DNA of 64,000 nucleotides from NCBI RefSeq assembly GCF_007565055.1, contig NC_044560.1, forward strand, positions 89,223,295-89,287,294. The letters are read 5' to 3'. The notes beneath the pieces are model-generated. The model had not been told where the DNA came from, ran no database searches, and saw only the letters and a program-made list of their open reading frames with translations. Origin of the DNA: Rhinopithecus roxellana. Lineage: Eukaryota > Chordata > Mammalia > Primates > Cercopithecidae. Every line of letters begins with the position of its first letter. Positions within the stretch are counted from its first letter, which is position 1. Shown piece after piece: positions 49,051-62,189 of this stretch. The position numbers and the translations under genes were made by a program.

Positions 49051-49544
49051 TTTTGGGGAGAGACACACAGGCACCTGGGGTCTGTGAGGTTGACAGAGTC
49101 TGATTCCTGGTCTTCAGGCTTTAGATGCTCACTCCTGGAAGTCAATATCCATCTTCAAGTTTGCCTCCCTAAAGCGCACGTTTCAAGTTTCTGGGGGAAT
49201 TGATGAAGATAATGTTGTACGGTGTCTGATATGGCGCTGGGCACATCCTGGGGGCTTGTAAGTTGTAGATCTCTTTCTCTCTCCAACACGAATCTTTTTG
49301 GGTCCCCCTTCCTGTGTCTTCCTCTCTGCTCTGATTTTCAGGCAGAGCAGGAAGAGGTGCCCTTTGTACTTACGGCTGAAGGCAAGCCACATCTTTGGTT
49401 TCAGGGACAGCCTGCTAGGGGAGGTGGCATAGGAGGAAGATGAGACATACCTGGAGATCTTGGGAAAAAGGATGTTCAGTGCCTCTGCTCTCACTGCCAA
49501 TACTGAAGCAGAGTGAGGCAAGACCCAGCCTGAGGTCTCCTTAA
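49051..49544. other. Intergenic sequence, nothing recognised
   Basis: No supported feature. Confidence 0.4.
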
Positions 49545-49866
49545 AGACCAGGCACGGTGGCTCACGCCTGTAATCCCAGCACTTTGGGAGGCCGAGATGG
49601 GCAGATCACTTGAGACTGGGAGTTTGAGATCAGCCTGGCCAACGTGGTGAAACCTCGTCTTTACTTAAAAACAAACAAACAAACAAAAATTAGCCGGGCA
49701 CTGTGCCTCACACCTGTAATCCCAGCTGCTCAGGACACTGAGTCAGGAGAATCACCTGAACCCAGTAGGTGGAGGTTGCAGTGAGCTGAGATTGAGCCAC
49801 GGCACTCCAGCCTGGGTGACAGAGTGAGACCCAGTCTCAAAAAAAAAAAAAAAAAAAAAAAAAAAA
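49545..49866 (+). mobile_element. Alu, sense, full length
   Basis: It starts GACCAGGCACGGTGGC, has an AAAC-repeat linker, and ends in a long A-run. Confidence 0.95.
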
Positions 49867-50239
49867 GTGAATGAGAGAGGGAACATGGGCTCGGTCGAGC
49901 AAGAAACAGTGAAAACAGACTCACTTTGCACAGTCCCACCAAAGAGTGGTGGCATCTTGCTGTGTAATCCAGTGAAGTGGCTGTTTTGGACCGGATAAGA
50001 CCCCGGCTTGAAACCTTCCACCAGCAAAGTGGAGGATGGCATTGTTGTCCATCATAAAAATCAATGGTTCTTTTGCTAAGTGGCCAATATTTATTTGGCT
50101 TTAGCATTGTTTAATTCAGTGCATCAATTAAAGATAGTGTAATGTCTGCTCTGGTCTTCAGCCTCAGCTTCTGTGTGTCGTTACCTCATCTGTTTGAGAT
50201 CACTCACGTCCTTACGTCTCTGCTCCTTTGTCCCCTTGC
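49867..50239. other. Intergenic sequence, nothing recognised
   Basis: No supported feature. Confidence 0.4.
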
Positions 50240-50645
50240 ATAACTCAAGGACAGGAGTAATTGACGTGAAACTTTTAAAAATTAATTTCGCTGCATATGT
50301 CACTGAGGGAGAGTGCAAGTCCTCCCAGCCATTTATAACGTCACGGTGATTGGTCCTGACAAAACAATACCTTAAAAACTCACCAAAGTAAATTATGGCC
50401 CAAGCAAATGGCTGCTCCGCGGCAGGGCCGGAGGCTTGGAGGAGAGCCAGGCAAAAACAAAGTAATGTGCTTTTGATATTAATAACAGAGATGATATTGA
50501 TCTGCAAGCTAGTGTCACTTCTCCACTCTGGCGAGGAGATTGCTCCCGGCATTTAGTCCACTGAAAGCCACTTTCCATTCAGGCCATTTAATTTTGTGAG
50601 TCTTTAATTATGTGAAATGGAGTCCAGTTAAAGGGCCAGGTCCCA
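50240..50645. promoter_or_regulatory. Candidate conserved block with CRE-like sites
   Basis: Repeat-free sequence with TGACGTGA (50262-50269), TAACGTCA (50336-50343) and an inverted CCAAT box ATTGG (50349-50353), followed by AT-rich TTTAATTATG. This could be an enhancer or cryptic promoter, but nothing here proves activity. Confidence 0.3.
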
Positions 50646-51952
50646 GTTTTGCCAAGCGGAGACGTGGGCTGTGATTCAGGAAGCTGTCAGAAATGAATAT
50701 AACTCAATTCTTAGATCTGCAAATGCAGTTGTCTTTCTAAATGTTTATTTCATCCCTGCACTTCTCTGGCCTGGTGCCACTGTGCATCAGGACAGACACA
50801 GACTCTGATTACAGGATCACATTTTTCAAAGACCTGAAGTTAATGTGCCTGTTTTCTGCATAATAAAAGTCATAACTCACAGGGACCTCCAATGCCTCTC
50901 CCCTGAAAGGGGGCCTAGACAGACTGCAGGAGAGCTGAGCATTCCAGCCTGGATAGCGTGCCCTGTACCTGGCCCAGTTTTGGACATTCAGTCTCCCTGC
51001 AGAGCTGTGACAGAACACGCTGGCAGACCACAAGTCAGACCACAGGCCAGCCCGTGGGGCAGATTATGTATCAGAGGTTCGTGAGACAAATTGGGAAGAA
51101 ACCCACATATCAGACCACAGTGATGTCCACGGCTCCTGATTTAGGCTTCAGAGAACGTCATCACTACAGCTCTATACCTTGGATTTATCTAAGTATCTTT
51201 CCTTGGGTCAGATCTGGTCAAAGTCTCTTTCTCCCTTTCTCTTGTGCACATAGCCCTGTCTCTGTGTGTCCCTATGTTCCGGAAAGGCAACCTTTCATCT
51301 ATGTATATATTCGCATGCATACTAGCAAGCTCACACACGATCCTAGAATCACTCTGCTTGGTCTCTGCTTTACAATTGTTCCTCATATTGGCTGTTGTGT
51401 CCACTTTTCCATATAAAATCTCTCCTGAGTGTGACTAAAGGCCCTCTTGTTAAAATGCATTTTCAGAGTTCAGAGTTCAGCCTGCCTGGGCTGTCCTGCT
51501 GTTGTTCTAGTGGTGTTCCATAATAGGAACTCCCTGGAGGTACACAGACTATCCCTGCCTTCTCCTGTTCTGTAGCACTCTCCTGTTGCCTGGACCCTCA
51601 AGACTTTCTTACGAAGAGGGGTCAGTATAGAATAGCATGTCTCAAAACTCAGCTCTCTGACAACTCCTCTCTAGCCAAGATTGAGACCTAAAATAATTAG
51701 AACCACAGAGACAAAATGCTGTAGTATCTCCACACTTGACTCACAGGAGGATGCACCAGAACCTTGCTCAGAGTCCCTTTCTTTTACGTTATGAATAGTT
51801 TTTAACAGTCTTCATTATTGTTTGTATAGCCTACAGAGGATTTAGAAGTAGAAAAAAGAGGTGGAGAGTGGCTTCTAGAAGTAAAAACACCCAGAGCAGC
51901 AGCTGAAAGTGAATGAAGAGAGAACCCTGAAAGCACACAGAGTAACTCAATG
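50646..51952. other. Intergenic sequence, nothing recognised
   Basis: No gene or confident repeat. A CAGAGTTCAGAGTTCAG micro-duplication lies at about 51464. Confidence 0.4.
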
Positions 51953-52000
51953 TGAGATGTCTTCAAAAACTTCATGAAAATATGTAGTAAGAAAAAACTA

Positions 52001-52309
52001 GCCCAGGTGCAGCAGCTCACACCTTTAATCCTAGCACTTTGGGAGGCTAAGGTGGGTGGATCGCCTGAGCCCAGGAGTTTAAGACCAGTCTGGGTAACAT
52101 GGTAAAACCCCGTCTCTACAAAAAATAGAAAAATTAGCTCAACGTGGTGGCGGGAGCCTATAGTTTCAGTTACTCGGGAGGCTGAGGTGGGAGGATTACC
52201 TGAGTCTGGAAGGTTGAGGCTGCAGTGAGCCGTGATTGTGCCACTACACTCTAGTCTGGGTGACAGAGTGAGACCTTATCTTAAAAAAAAAATGAAAAAG
52301 GATAAAAAT
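52001..52309 (+). mobile_element. Alu, sense, nested in mariner
   Basis: It starts GCCCAGGTGCAGCAGCTCAC and ends in an A-rich tail. GAAAAAACTA flanks it at 51991-52000 and 52310-52319. Confidence 0.95.
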
Positions 52310-52449
52310 GAAAAAACTATAGATGGATTTCAAAATCTTTTTGCACCAAAATAAACCCGCACTAACTTGTTATAACATGTCTGAACAGGATCTATTTTGA
52401 GGCACTAAGAAGGATAAGACATCAGTTTGAAAAGAGCCCCTATCAAAGC

Positions 52450-53827
<1,378 letters not shown>

Positions 53828-53954
53828 AGTTTATAGTTTTTATTTCTATCTTTTAATTTCATGTTTCCACAAACTTTTTGAAGTCTTCTCATCCAGGGAG
53901 GTTTTTCAAAGTATGTTGAAAAACATCCCTATAGGGGAATGTAAGGGAAAGGGG

Positions 53955-54372
53955 TTGCTTTGTGTTGCAGAATAGCAGACTGAGACTGGTTATTTACGAA
54001 CAACAAAATTTATTTGGCTCACAGTTCTGGAGGCTGGGAAATCCAAGAACATGGCACTAGGATCAGAATAGCAGACTGAGACTGGTTATTTATGAACAAC
54101 AAAAGTTTATTTGGCTCACAGTTCTGGAGGCTGGGAAATCCAAGAGCATGGCACCAGGATCTGGCAAGGGCTTTTATGCTGTGTCATCCCATGGCAGAAG
54201 GTGGAAGGGCCAGAGAGTTTGAAAGCAAGAGAGCAAGAGGGGGCAGACTCATTTTTATAGCAAAGCCACTCTCATGATAATGATCTAATCAAGTCTTATT
54301 AGGCCCCACCTCCTAACACTGTTGCATTAGAGATTAAGTTTCCAACACATGAACTCTGGGGGGCACATAGTA
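53955..54372 (-). repeat. MaLR (MST/MLT1-type) LTR, antisense, with internal duplication
   Basis: TTTATTTGGCTCACAGTTCT, CCATGGCAGAAGGTGG and AGGCCCCACCTCCTAACACT follow antisense MaLR LTR order. Confidence 0.65.
53968..54160 (+). repeat. Direct tandem duplication, 96-bp unit
   Basis: CAGAATAGCAGACTGAGACT starts at 53968 and again at 54064. The two units (53968-54063 and 54064-54160) are nearly identical, differing by a few substitutions and one base of length. Confidence 0.95.
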
Positions 54373-54759
54373 ACTATAGAAGGGATATATACTCAAATAT
54401 GTTTAGGAAATGCTGGGTTAAAGAAAGCCAGACAGGTTTCTTAGCTGCAGGAGATTTCAGTGCTCCTAGTATGCTAACATGTACTGTGTATCTGTAAGGG
54501 CAGGGGAATAAAATTCAAGTTTTCTCAAATTTACTTACCCAAAAATATTTTTTATCCTCTGGTCCCCACTCAAGAGGATTTTGAGAGTTTAGTATTCAGC
54601 AGAACACAGTCAGAGAAATACTGATATACCACGACTCATGTTTGTACTGGCAACTGTAGTGGACACCATCTGTTTTTGGCAGCCATTGGCTCTCCTTGCA
54701 GAAACAGCCCTCCCCAATTTTTTAGTACATGTGATGTAGTTGGGAGTTTATTCCTCAAC
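54373..54759. other. Intergenic sequence, nothing recognised
   Basis: No supported feature. Confidence 0.4.
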
Positions 54760-54965
54760 TTCAGCAGTGAGCACATAACCCATGCTAAGTCACTCACAAC
54801 TTTGCATCCCCTGGGCCACAATAATTGGTTTGAGGATAGGCACATGGTTTGATCACAGCCATGGAGACGCTATGGGACTTTGAAGGAAATTCTGGATAAG
54901 AGACAGTTGGACTCAAAGGCAAAGGATGTGAGGCTCAGAGCTGTGGCAGCCATTTTTCCAATACC
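54760..54965. repeat. Unnamed repeat-like segment, copy B
   Basis: GTGAGCACATAACCCATGCT, CACAATAATTGGTTTGAGGA and GGACTTTGAAGGAAATTCTG resemble the order at 24781-24965. Confidence 0.3.
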
Positions 54966-55009
54966 TGGAGCCCAAGAAGTCAACCTGGAAGAGAACAGGG
55001 CTGTGAGGT

Positions 55010-55760
55010 GAAGATAAACTGGGTCTGTCTTTTGAAAAGATCAGTTTGGGTGCTGTGTGGAAATTAGTATTGGTAGAGGGATCTGGCATTGAGACCAGTT
55101 AGTCAGCAAGTAGCGGAAAGAGATGAGATTGGCTTGAATTAGAGAGGAGGCAGTAGAAATGGTGAGGGCTCTTTAGGAGGTAATAATTACTTGGGGAATG
55201 ATTGGAGGGGATGAAGAAGCAGGAGAGAGAAATGATGGCTTCTAGGTTTCTGACTTGCAAAACTGGATAGATGGTGGTGACATCTGAAACGGGACCAGGT
55301 TTGTTTTGGGAAAATGGAGTGGGAGGGAGGTCATGAGTTCATTTTGGTTGTATTTGATTTCAAGGGTGGTTGGGAACTCTAAGTGTTGAGTAGGATTTTG
55401 ACTTGAGGTCAGAGGAGAGCCTTGGGTTGTCAATATCAATTGGGGAGACCCTGTCTTAAGGAGGGTAGGGAGTTATTCATGGCAATGCCACCCAAATCCA
55501 TGTCTGGGACAGGAGGATGAAACTTCAAAGGAAACTGGAAAGGAACCCTCAGAGAAGTAGAAGGGAGAGAATGTTTAAAGTAGGAAGGAATGGTCAACTC
55601 GCTGAGATGTCGAATAAGAAGAGGATTGGAAAGTGTCCTTTGGATTAAGAGATAAGAACACTAGTACCTTTAGCCAGAGCTGTTTGGTAGAATAAAGGGC
55701 AGAAGTCAGATTATTGGTTGGAGGAAGGAGCAGGGAGGAGAGGAAGCAATCAGAGCAATA
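55010..55760 (-). repeat. LINE-2, antisense
   Basis: AAAAGATCAGTTTGGGTGCT, GGCATTGAGACCAGTTAGTC and GGCAGAAGTCAGATTATTGG parallel the antisense LINE-2 copies at 13000 and 46490. Confidence 0.65.
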
Positions 55761-55764
55761 ATAA

Positions 55765-56030
55765 TAGCAAACAATGGCAAATAGGAAATGAACACTTACT
55801 ATGGGTGGGTCCTGTTCTAAGTGCTCTATGTGTATTAACTCCTTTAACCCTCACAATGATTCTTTGAGGTAGGTACGTGTGTTTCCATTTTATAGACAAG
55901 AGGAAACAGAGGCTTAGAGAGGTTAGGTGATTTGCCTGATGTCACACAGCTGGTGAGAAATGGAACCGGAATTCAAAAGCAGACAGTCTGGCTCCAGGGC
56001 CCATAGTCCCAGCCAATAACTTATACCAAG
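55765..56030 (-). repeat. MIR, antisense, near full length
   Basis: GTCCTGTTCTAAGTGCTCTA, TTTATAGACAAGAGGAAACA and TGATGTCACACAGCTGGTGA match reverse-complement MIR. Confidence 0.85.
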
Positions 56031-57400
56031 GGATTACATAGTGACAACTCTTTCAGGCAGTTTGGCAGTGAAGGAGAGGAGAGGAGAGAAGAGGGGGAGA
56101 GGAGAGGAGAGAGACCTATAACTAGAGACCTGTAGCCAAGGAGGGTTTATCCTAAGATGGGAGAGCCATAAGTGTTTAAATGTCAACAAGAAAGATCCTT
56201 TTAAGATGAAGTGGATGGATACAGAGGAGAGAGAAGAAATAATGAATAATGTGGGGTGGGAGACAATGGGGTTCAAAACACAGGAGGAGCATGGAGGAAG
56301 GACCCCTCTTCTCATGCAGCGGTGGGAGAGAGAATAGGTACTGATGTAGGTAGTTTTGTAGGAGAGTTCCTTTCTGATCAATTCCATTTTCTCTGGGAAG
56401 GGGTGAGGTCACCTGATGAGAGTGAGAGGGAAGGAGTAAAGCATATGAGGTTTGAAGACTCTGGGAATGTTTGAAAGTCATGGAAGGCAAAAGAGGAAGC
56501 TGATGAAAAAATGTTGGAGAATCACAGGAAGCCAGTGATCATGAATTTTGTAGGTTTGTGTGCAGCACGAGACAGCAAAGATTTGGGTTCATTGAAGATT
56601 GGGGTTTTGATAAACAGGTAGAGAAGAGAAAGTGGTGGGGGAGAATTTGGAGTATTTGTATGAGTGTTAGTAAAATGATGGACCACAGAATCTATGCCAG
56701 GATAAAAGGAGAAGCAGAGGAAGACAGCTGATAGGCTGAGAGAAAGATGAAGAGGTTGATGAAAGTCTTGAGGAAGCTAAAGAAGGACCATGATGCAAGC
56801 TTGTAAAGAAGTAGAGTAGGCTAGTCAGAGAGCAGGATGCTTGAGTTAGTTATGCTGGGGGCTACAGTTTGGGGTCATGGCAAGGCTTGTGATGAGACAG
56901 GGAATGAGTGGCTGGGGAATGTGGGAGAGAGGATTATTGGAGATGAGACTGAGGACCTGAGAAGCCTGCGTGCTGCGTGGATAGTTCCTGTGGATGTCAA
57001 ATTCACCCAAGATAAAGGCACAGGGTAAAAAAGCAAAACACATGAAATAAAAGCTTAAAGTGAAAAAGAAGACCTCAGCCAGGTGCCAAAGGCTTCTGGG
57101 GGCTGATCATGATATCAACAACGTCTACCACAGTGAGGCAACGGGAAAGGGTGGTAGAGCTAAATGGCATGGCCCTCAAAGGTGTACTATTTTCTAGGCC
57201 AAAGAGGAGCAATGGAGTGTAAGATGGATACCAACCCCACCTCTGATTCTTATAGGGTAAATGAGCAGACAGCAACATCTCTGGGGGGCTGCAGAGGAGG
57301 AGGTGTCTTCGAGAAAGAGCCTGGTTCCAGTTAAGGCAGGAGATGGAGGGAACCCTTAGGGAAGGCTCTCTGGATTTCCAGCTCCAGGTAGAGTTTAGGG
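56031..57400 (-). repeat. Purine-rich region, possibly LINE-2 continuation
   Basis: A long G/A-rich stretch with GAGAGAGAAGAAATAATG and GGAAGCTGATGAAAAAATG follows the antisense LINE-2 and could be its continuation. A near-pure purine run lies at 56070-56114. No gene is supported. Confidence 0.35.
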
Positions 57401-57829
57401 GTTGAGGGAGGGACTGGAGAAGCGGGACAAGAACATAATGTAACAGCATTATGAGGCTGGTGGGTGTGGAGGAAGACTAATGGCCCACAGACTCACACTC
57501 TGAGCATTGATGTGGGGTCATGGGCATGGGAGGCTGGCTTCAATGGTCTCTTGAAGATGGTTGCCTCCAGGCTTTATGGTCAGGGGACTTGGTTCACTCA
57601 GCTTGGGGCCCAGCCACAATGCCAGCCCTTGGAGCCCTTCCTGGCATTGGTCAGCTAGCACTGAGCGGTCTGCTCCATTTAGACCATTTAGACAGGGCAT
57701 GAGGGTTTCAGTTCACCACGTCCCCCATGTCTCTACTGTACACAACTAGCTCGATTTTTTGTTTTCTGCTGGATCTCATTTCTATCATCCCCATTTTTGT
57801 ATTTGACCCCGATTGAGAGTTTAAACTGG
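57401..57829. other. Intergenic sequence, nothing recognised
   Basis: Several short overlapping frames exist on both strands, with no domain. Confidence 0.4.
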
Positions 57830-58042
57830 ATTCAGACAATCTTGAACCTGAATTTTAGTTAGCCATTTAAGAGCTACGGGAGCCCAGGTGAAATCTCTTA
57901 CTCTGTGCCTTGGTTTTCTCATCAGTGAAATGGGGGCTAAAAGAGCACCTATCTCATCGATTGTTGTGAGGATTAAATTCAATGATGCAAATAAAGTGCT
58001 TAGCACAGTACCTGATATATAGTAAGCGCTCAATAACAAGTA
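57830..58042 (+). repeat. MIR, near full length, sense
   Basis: TGTGCCTTGGTTTTCTCATC, CGATTGTTGTGAGGATTAAA and GTAAGCGCTCAATAACAAG follow MIR. Confidence 0.85.
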
Positions 58043-58280
58043 ATACACATTTATCACTATGTGCCAGTTTCTCTTCTAAGACTTCCCATGTAAGTCTTAG
58101 AATGTAATTCTCTTAACAACTCTATGAGGTGAATACTATTATGTTATTTCATTATTTCCATTTGACAGATGGGGAAACTGTTGCATTGAGAGGGGAAGTG
58201 CTTTTTTTCAAGGTGAAATAACCATTAAGTTGTGAAACTGATCAAACCCAGGCATTTTGAAGCTCCACTTTTAACCCTCA
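58043..58280 (-). repeat. MIR, antisense
   Basis: ACTATGTGCCAGTTTCTCTT and CCATTTGACAGATGGGGAAA match reverse-complement MIR, so two MIRs abut tail to tail. Confidence 0.8.
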
Positions 58281-58950
58281 TGCCATATAGCCTCTCACTG
58301 TGATACAAATGTCACTGTTAATAACTATTATTACACAATTTTCATATAATTTTGCAAAAATTATATTGCAAAGTTTAATTAACCAAAACTTGGAACTGGT
58401 GCCCATACTAAGTTGGCAGTAGCGTGCAGACCCTGACACTTCCTGGACATGCTCAACCTGCCTTTCTCTGTCCACTGGTCTGAGCCCCTCTGCCTCCCAG
58501 ATGGCTCAGGTTGAGATATCTGGCTGTCAAGGAAGCCGCTGACTGTCTGACCCAGGTTTTCTGTCCATTCAGCCGAATCTCTATCAGAGGGTACAACCCA
58601 CTCTTGATGTGGCCTAGGGTAGGGGTGCTTAATTACACGAACTTAAGAGTCTGCCCTAGTTTGCCTCTTTCCTCCTCTCTTAATGTTCTTATTTGGACAA
58701 CAAAGTCATTTTCTGTCCTTTGGGGTCCCCGTGAAACTCTTCTGGCCTCTCGTTGCTGTAGCCCATACCCTCTCTCCCAGATCTCTGCATGACTTTCTCA
58801 ATGTGTCCACGATCCCCTGTTCTCCATGGTCCTGAGTGAGAGCTGGGGATGTCAGCTTTGGGGAAAATGAGGGGATTTCTCAAGGGTACTGGTCAGCAGG
58901 GTCTTGGGGGCCCCAGTTACTTAGAAAGAATTCCCCAGCATCAGATAAAG
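58281..58950. other. Intergenic sequence, nothing recognised
   Basis: AT-rich up to about 58390. No gene is supported. Confidence 0.4.
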
Positions 58951-59027
58951 ATTCCAGGGACCAAATGAGCACTGGGCTTACTAGTGCTCATTCCAGGGAC
59001 CAAATGAGCACCCCACAGGCTTACTAG
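58951..59027 (+). repeat. Direct duplication, 39-bp unit
   Basis: ATTCCAGGGACCAAATGAGC occurs at 58951 and 58990 with similar continuations ending CTTACTAG. Confidence 0.9.
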
Positions 59028-59045
59028 AAAGTAGCTCACTGTGCA

Positions 59046-59080
59046 GTGGGTGCCGTGGGTGCCATGGGTGCCATGGGTGC
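59046..59080 (+). repeat. 9-bp tandem repeat
   Basis: Four units of (G/A)TGGGTGCC follow each other. Confidence 0.95.
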
Positions 59081-59119
59081 AGCTTCATCTTGGGGGCCCT
59101 GGAGTAGCAGTTCCTCTGC

Positions 59120-59205
59120 CACCCAGCCTCACCAGCAGTGAGCCCCTGGAGGATGGAGCCCACAGTAGGGACCCCATAAATATTTGTTGAGTATCCCATC
59201 TTATC
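59120..59205 (+). repeat. LINE-2 3' tail, sense
   Basis: CCCACAGTAGGGACCCCATA with AAATATTTGTTGAG matches the LINE-2 end. Confidence 0.5.
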
Positions 59206-59239
59206 CTCTAGGCTGGACAACTGAGCAGGGGATGATTAA

Positions 59240-59520
59240 AATAAATAAAAATACTAGCAGATACTTAAACACCATACTTACTTATACACTGTACTTACTA
59301 CGAGCCAAGTATTGTTCTAAGTGTCTTCCATATATTAATTAAAAGAATCCTCATAACCACCCTGGGAAGTGGGTACTAGTGTCATCCCCATTTTACAGAT
59401 GAGGAAACTGCCATCCCATGAGTTTGGGTAACTCATCTAAGGTGATACTGCTAAGAAGTGGCAGAGTTGGGACTTGAACCCCAATATTGTGGCTTACAGT
59501 CTAGGCTCTTAACCATAATA
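59240..59520 (-). repeat. MIR, antisense, full length
   Basis: GCCAAGTATTGTTCTAAGTG, CCATTTTACAGATGAGGAAA and GGCTCTTAACCATAATATG match reverse-complement MIR. Confidence 0.85.
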
Positions 59521-59904
59521 TGTGCTTCCTGTCTGTTTCTGAACCCTGTCACCAGGTCACCAGAGATAGGAGCCCATGTCCAACAGCTTCAGCTAAAAGG
59601 GAGGTATTGGCTTTGTTCTTGGGAGGTTTGGGAGGGCCTAGCCCTAGGGTTCTGGGGGTCCAGGTGATGTCAATAGACCAACCATTCATGCAGCCTCTCT
59701 CTGTCTCTGCTCTGCTTCCGTCTGTGAGCCAGCTTGTGCCTGTTCCATGGCCATGGGGGCCAGCTCCCAGGACTGGCTGCCCCACCAGACCCACAGGTTG
59801 TGGAGAAGGGCCAGCTTGGCACAGGGAGGGGGTGTCACAACCAGAAGGGGGCAGGGGTGCCAGGCAGACAAAGACAATAGATGGAGACAGTAAGCTCCTG
59901 CCCC
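59521..59904. other. Intergenic sequence, nothing recognised
   Basis: GC-richer, with overlapping frames on both strands and no domain. Confidence 0.4.
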
Positions 59905-60062
59905 TGCAGGGGATTTACACCTTCTAATAGCCCTCACTACAACCTAGAAGCTCCCATTTATAAATGAGGAAACTGAGGCATAGAGTAACTCGTCAAGGGT
60001 CCCACAGCTTGAAGTGGCAGCAGCGGCATGCAAGCCCAGGGCTGCCTGATTCTGGACTCTAT
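59905..60062 (-). repeat. MIR, antisense
   Basis: CCCATTTATAAATGAGGAAA and GTCCCACAGCTTGAAGTGGC match reverse-complement MIR. Confidence 0.8.
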
Positions 60063-60799
60063 GCTGCCTGGAGCTTCTCAGACGGAGTCCCTGGGGGTCA
60101 CATTGCATGGATCACCTTGGCTTCCCCAAGACCTCTGGGCAATTCTGTGGTTAGAGGACACAGGCCAACAGGCACTTGGAGGGAGGCCAGGCCTCACCAG
60201 GGCCAGTGGCCAGGTTGGAGGCAATCACTGGTTGGATGGTGTTCAGGGCCCTGGAGCTGGTGGAGGTGGGTTCCCTGCCCTCCCCCGGCCCTGCATGGCC
60301 CCCGGGGCTGTGAGTCTGGGGACTGGGCACCTCCCCTGGGCCTCTGGCAGGGAGCGAGCAGTGCCTGAGGCAGGAGGCAGGCAGGCATGGCGCGGTCCCT
60401 GCCCATCTGGGGAGTGCTTGGTGGCTGGCTGGAACTGAGCAGTGGACGGCGTTTGGACTCAGCAGCATGAGCCCAGCTCGGAGGCTGCGAGGCAGAGCCG
60501 TGAACGCCAACAGTCTGGAGGCAGGCTCCGGAGGGAGACAGGCTTGGGCCCATTCGCTGAGCTTGGTTCCCACGACAGCTCAGCAGACAGATGGACCTGG
60601 GAATCCTCACCGCCTGGCCAGGAGGGCGCACACACGAATGGAAATGCAGGCACCCCAGTAGGGAGGGATGGGGTGGAGGTTCCCAGGGAGGGCCAGAGGG
60701 GCGAGCCAAGGGGCAGGAGCTATGGCCTGGGCTGAGCGGTTAGATAAACCAGTTGGGTGTGCTGCGCTCCTTGGTTAGACTGATCCCTGGGCCTCGGCC
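60063..60799. other. GC-rich intergenic sequence with overlapping chance frames
   Basis: The longest frames of this part (134-171 codons) overlap on both strands and share no domain. CpGs are sparse, so it is not a clear CpG island. Confidence 0.4.
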
Positions 60800-60980
60800 C
60801 AAGTATAGCACTGACCTTGACCTCAGGCTTTGCCTTGATTCCAGCCTCAATCTGAATCCTGAACTGGAACCCAGACTGAGCCATGACTCTGGCCTCTGCT
60901 CAACTGAGCCCTGACCTTGGTCTTAGACTGAGCAGACTGAGCCCTGACCATGACCCCAGATTGAGCCCTGATCATGCTAA
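60800..60980 (+). repeat. Degenerate minisatellite
   Basis: The phrase CTGAGCCCTGACC and close variants recur irregularly (for example at 60903, 60937 and 60962), with CCTTGA, CATGA and CAGACTGAGC spacers. Confidence 0.7.
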
Positions 60981-61892
60981 CTGCCTTCTGGTCAAATCTA
61001 TTTGCCTATGTCCTTCTCTGAAAGCAGCCCAGAGCCCACTGCCCGCAATACTCACCAGGAGGGGTGGGTAAAAGGTGAGGGCCGGGCCCAGGTGGTGCTG
61101 ACAGCCTCTGGATGGCACAGGAGAGCAAGAGCAGAATCGACTAAGAGTGGTGGTGGGGTTGAGGGGTGACATAACTGACCAGGGAGAGAAGACTCGCCTG
61201 CTGGGATGGAGACCACAGGGCAGTGTCCCCTGCCCACCTCAAGCAGGTCCAAAATTCAGGCCGAGGAGGACAGAGCCCAGGTGGGTGGGCTTATGGAGTC
61301 CCAGGAGGCAGGAGGCACTTGAGAATGAAGCAGGAAAGGCAGGGCTGCCCGCCGGAGCCAGGGAGAGGACAATGCGAGTGCAGTTGTGACCAGAGCTGGG
61401 GCCTGGAGAGGAACCCTCTTCCCAGGACCAGAGTCACCTGGAGCTCACAAATCAGCAGCACCTAAGAAAGACAGGCAGGCAGAGGCCCAGCAAGAAGGTG
61501 AACGCAGATCATTTGGGAATGAGCCAGCTAGGAATGACTTTGGTTAGGGGCTGGTGGTAATGATGGAAGGTGTGGAGTATTAGGGAGCACTCCCTGTTCT
61601 TGGTACTTCCAAACATGATCTGATCTAGTCCTCCTAACAGTTTAGTGAGATCTTGCAGCTGCGGCCCTGGTCTCCAACTTCTCCTGGGCACTCACTGCCC
61701 CGTACCTGGCATGACTCTTCCTTGGGGTTCCTCTGGCTGCCAGAGTGTGCTTCCTTGGCACTGGAAATGTATGTTTAGGGGAGTAGGTATTAGGGCCCCT
61801 AGGAACAGTCAGCAATGGACTGGGGTGGAAGCATAAAGAGCCCAGCTTCCTGTCCTTCAAAGGAGACAGCTCTGAGGTCAGTTCTACACTAC
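60981..61892. other. Intergenic sequence, nothing recognised
   Basis: No gene or named repeat is supported. Confidence 0.4.
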
Positions 61893-61900
61893 GTTCTAGA

Positions 61901-62125
61901 CCAGGGACTGAGGAATTTTGTTGGCAAAGGGCCAGAGAGTCAATATTTTAGGCTTGGAGGACCATATGGTGTCTGTTGTAAGCATTTAACTCTGTCATTG
62001 CGGCAGGAAAGCAGCCATAGATAATACAGACATGAGTGGGCATGGCTGTGTTCCAATAAAACTTTAATTACAAAATCAGGAGGCAGGCCTGATTTGGCCT
62101 GTGGGCTGTAGTTTGCCAACCCTTG
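61901..62125 (-). mobile_element. hAT-type non-autonomous DNA transposon
   Basis: GGCAAAGGGCCAGAGAGTCA, GTGTTCCAATAAAACTTTAA and GTAGTTTGCCAACCCTTG make it the reverse-oriented relative of 16247-16808. TCTAGA lies at its left edge (61895-61900), but no matching 8-bp duplication is readable on the right. Confidence 0.8.
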
Positions 62126-62189
62126 AGATAGCCCCAGTGGGCCTGGGTCCAGTGTGGTCACCAGCTAATTCACCCACCTTTCATTGCTC

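Noticed and set aside
60194..60709. 171-codon minus-strand frame in GC-rich DNA, overlapping other frames of 134-140 codons
   Set aside because: Open frames exist on both strands at once, none shows a domain or splice context, and this is expected from GC-rich, stop-poor sequence.
60063..60799. Possible CpG island/promoter
   Set aside because: GC content is high but CpGs are sparse, and no promoter elements are evident.
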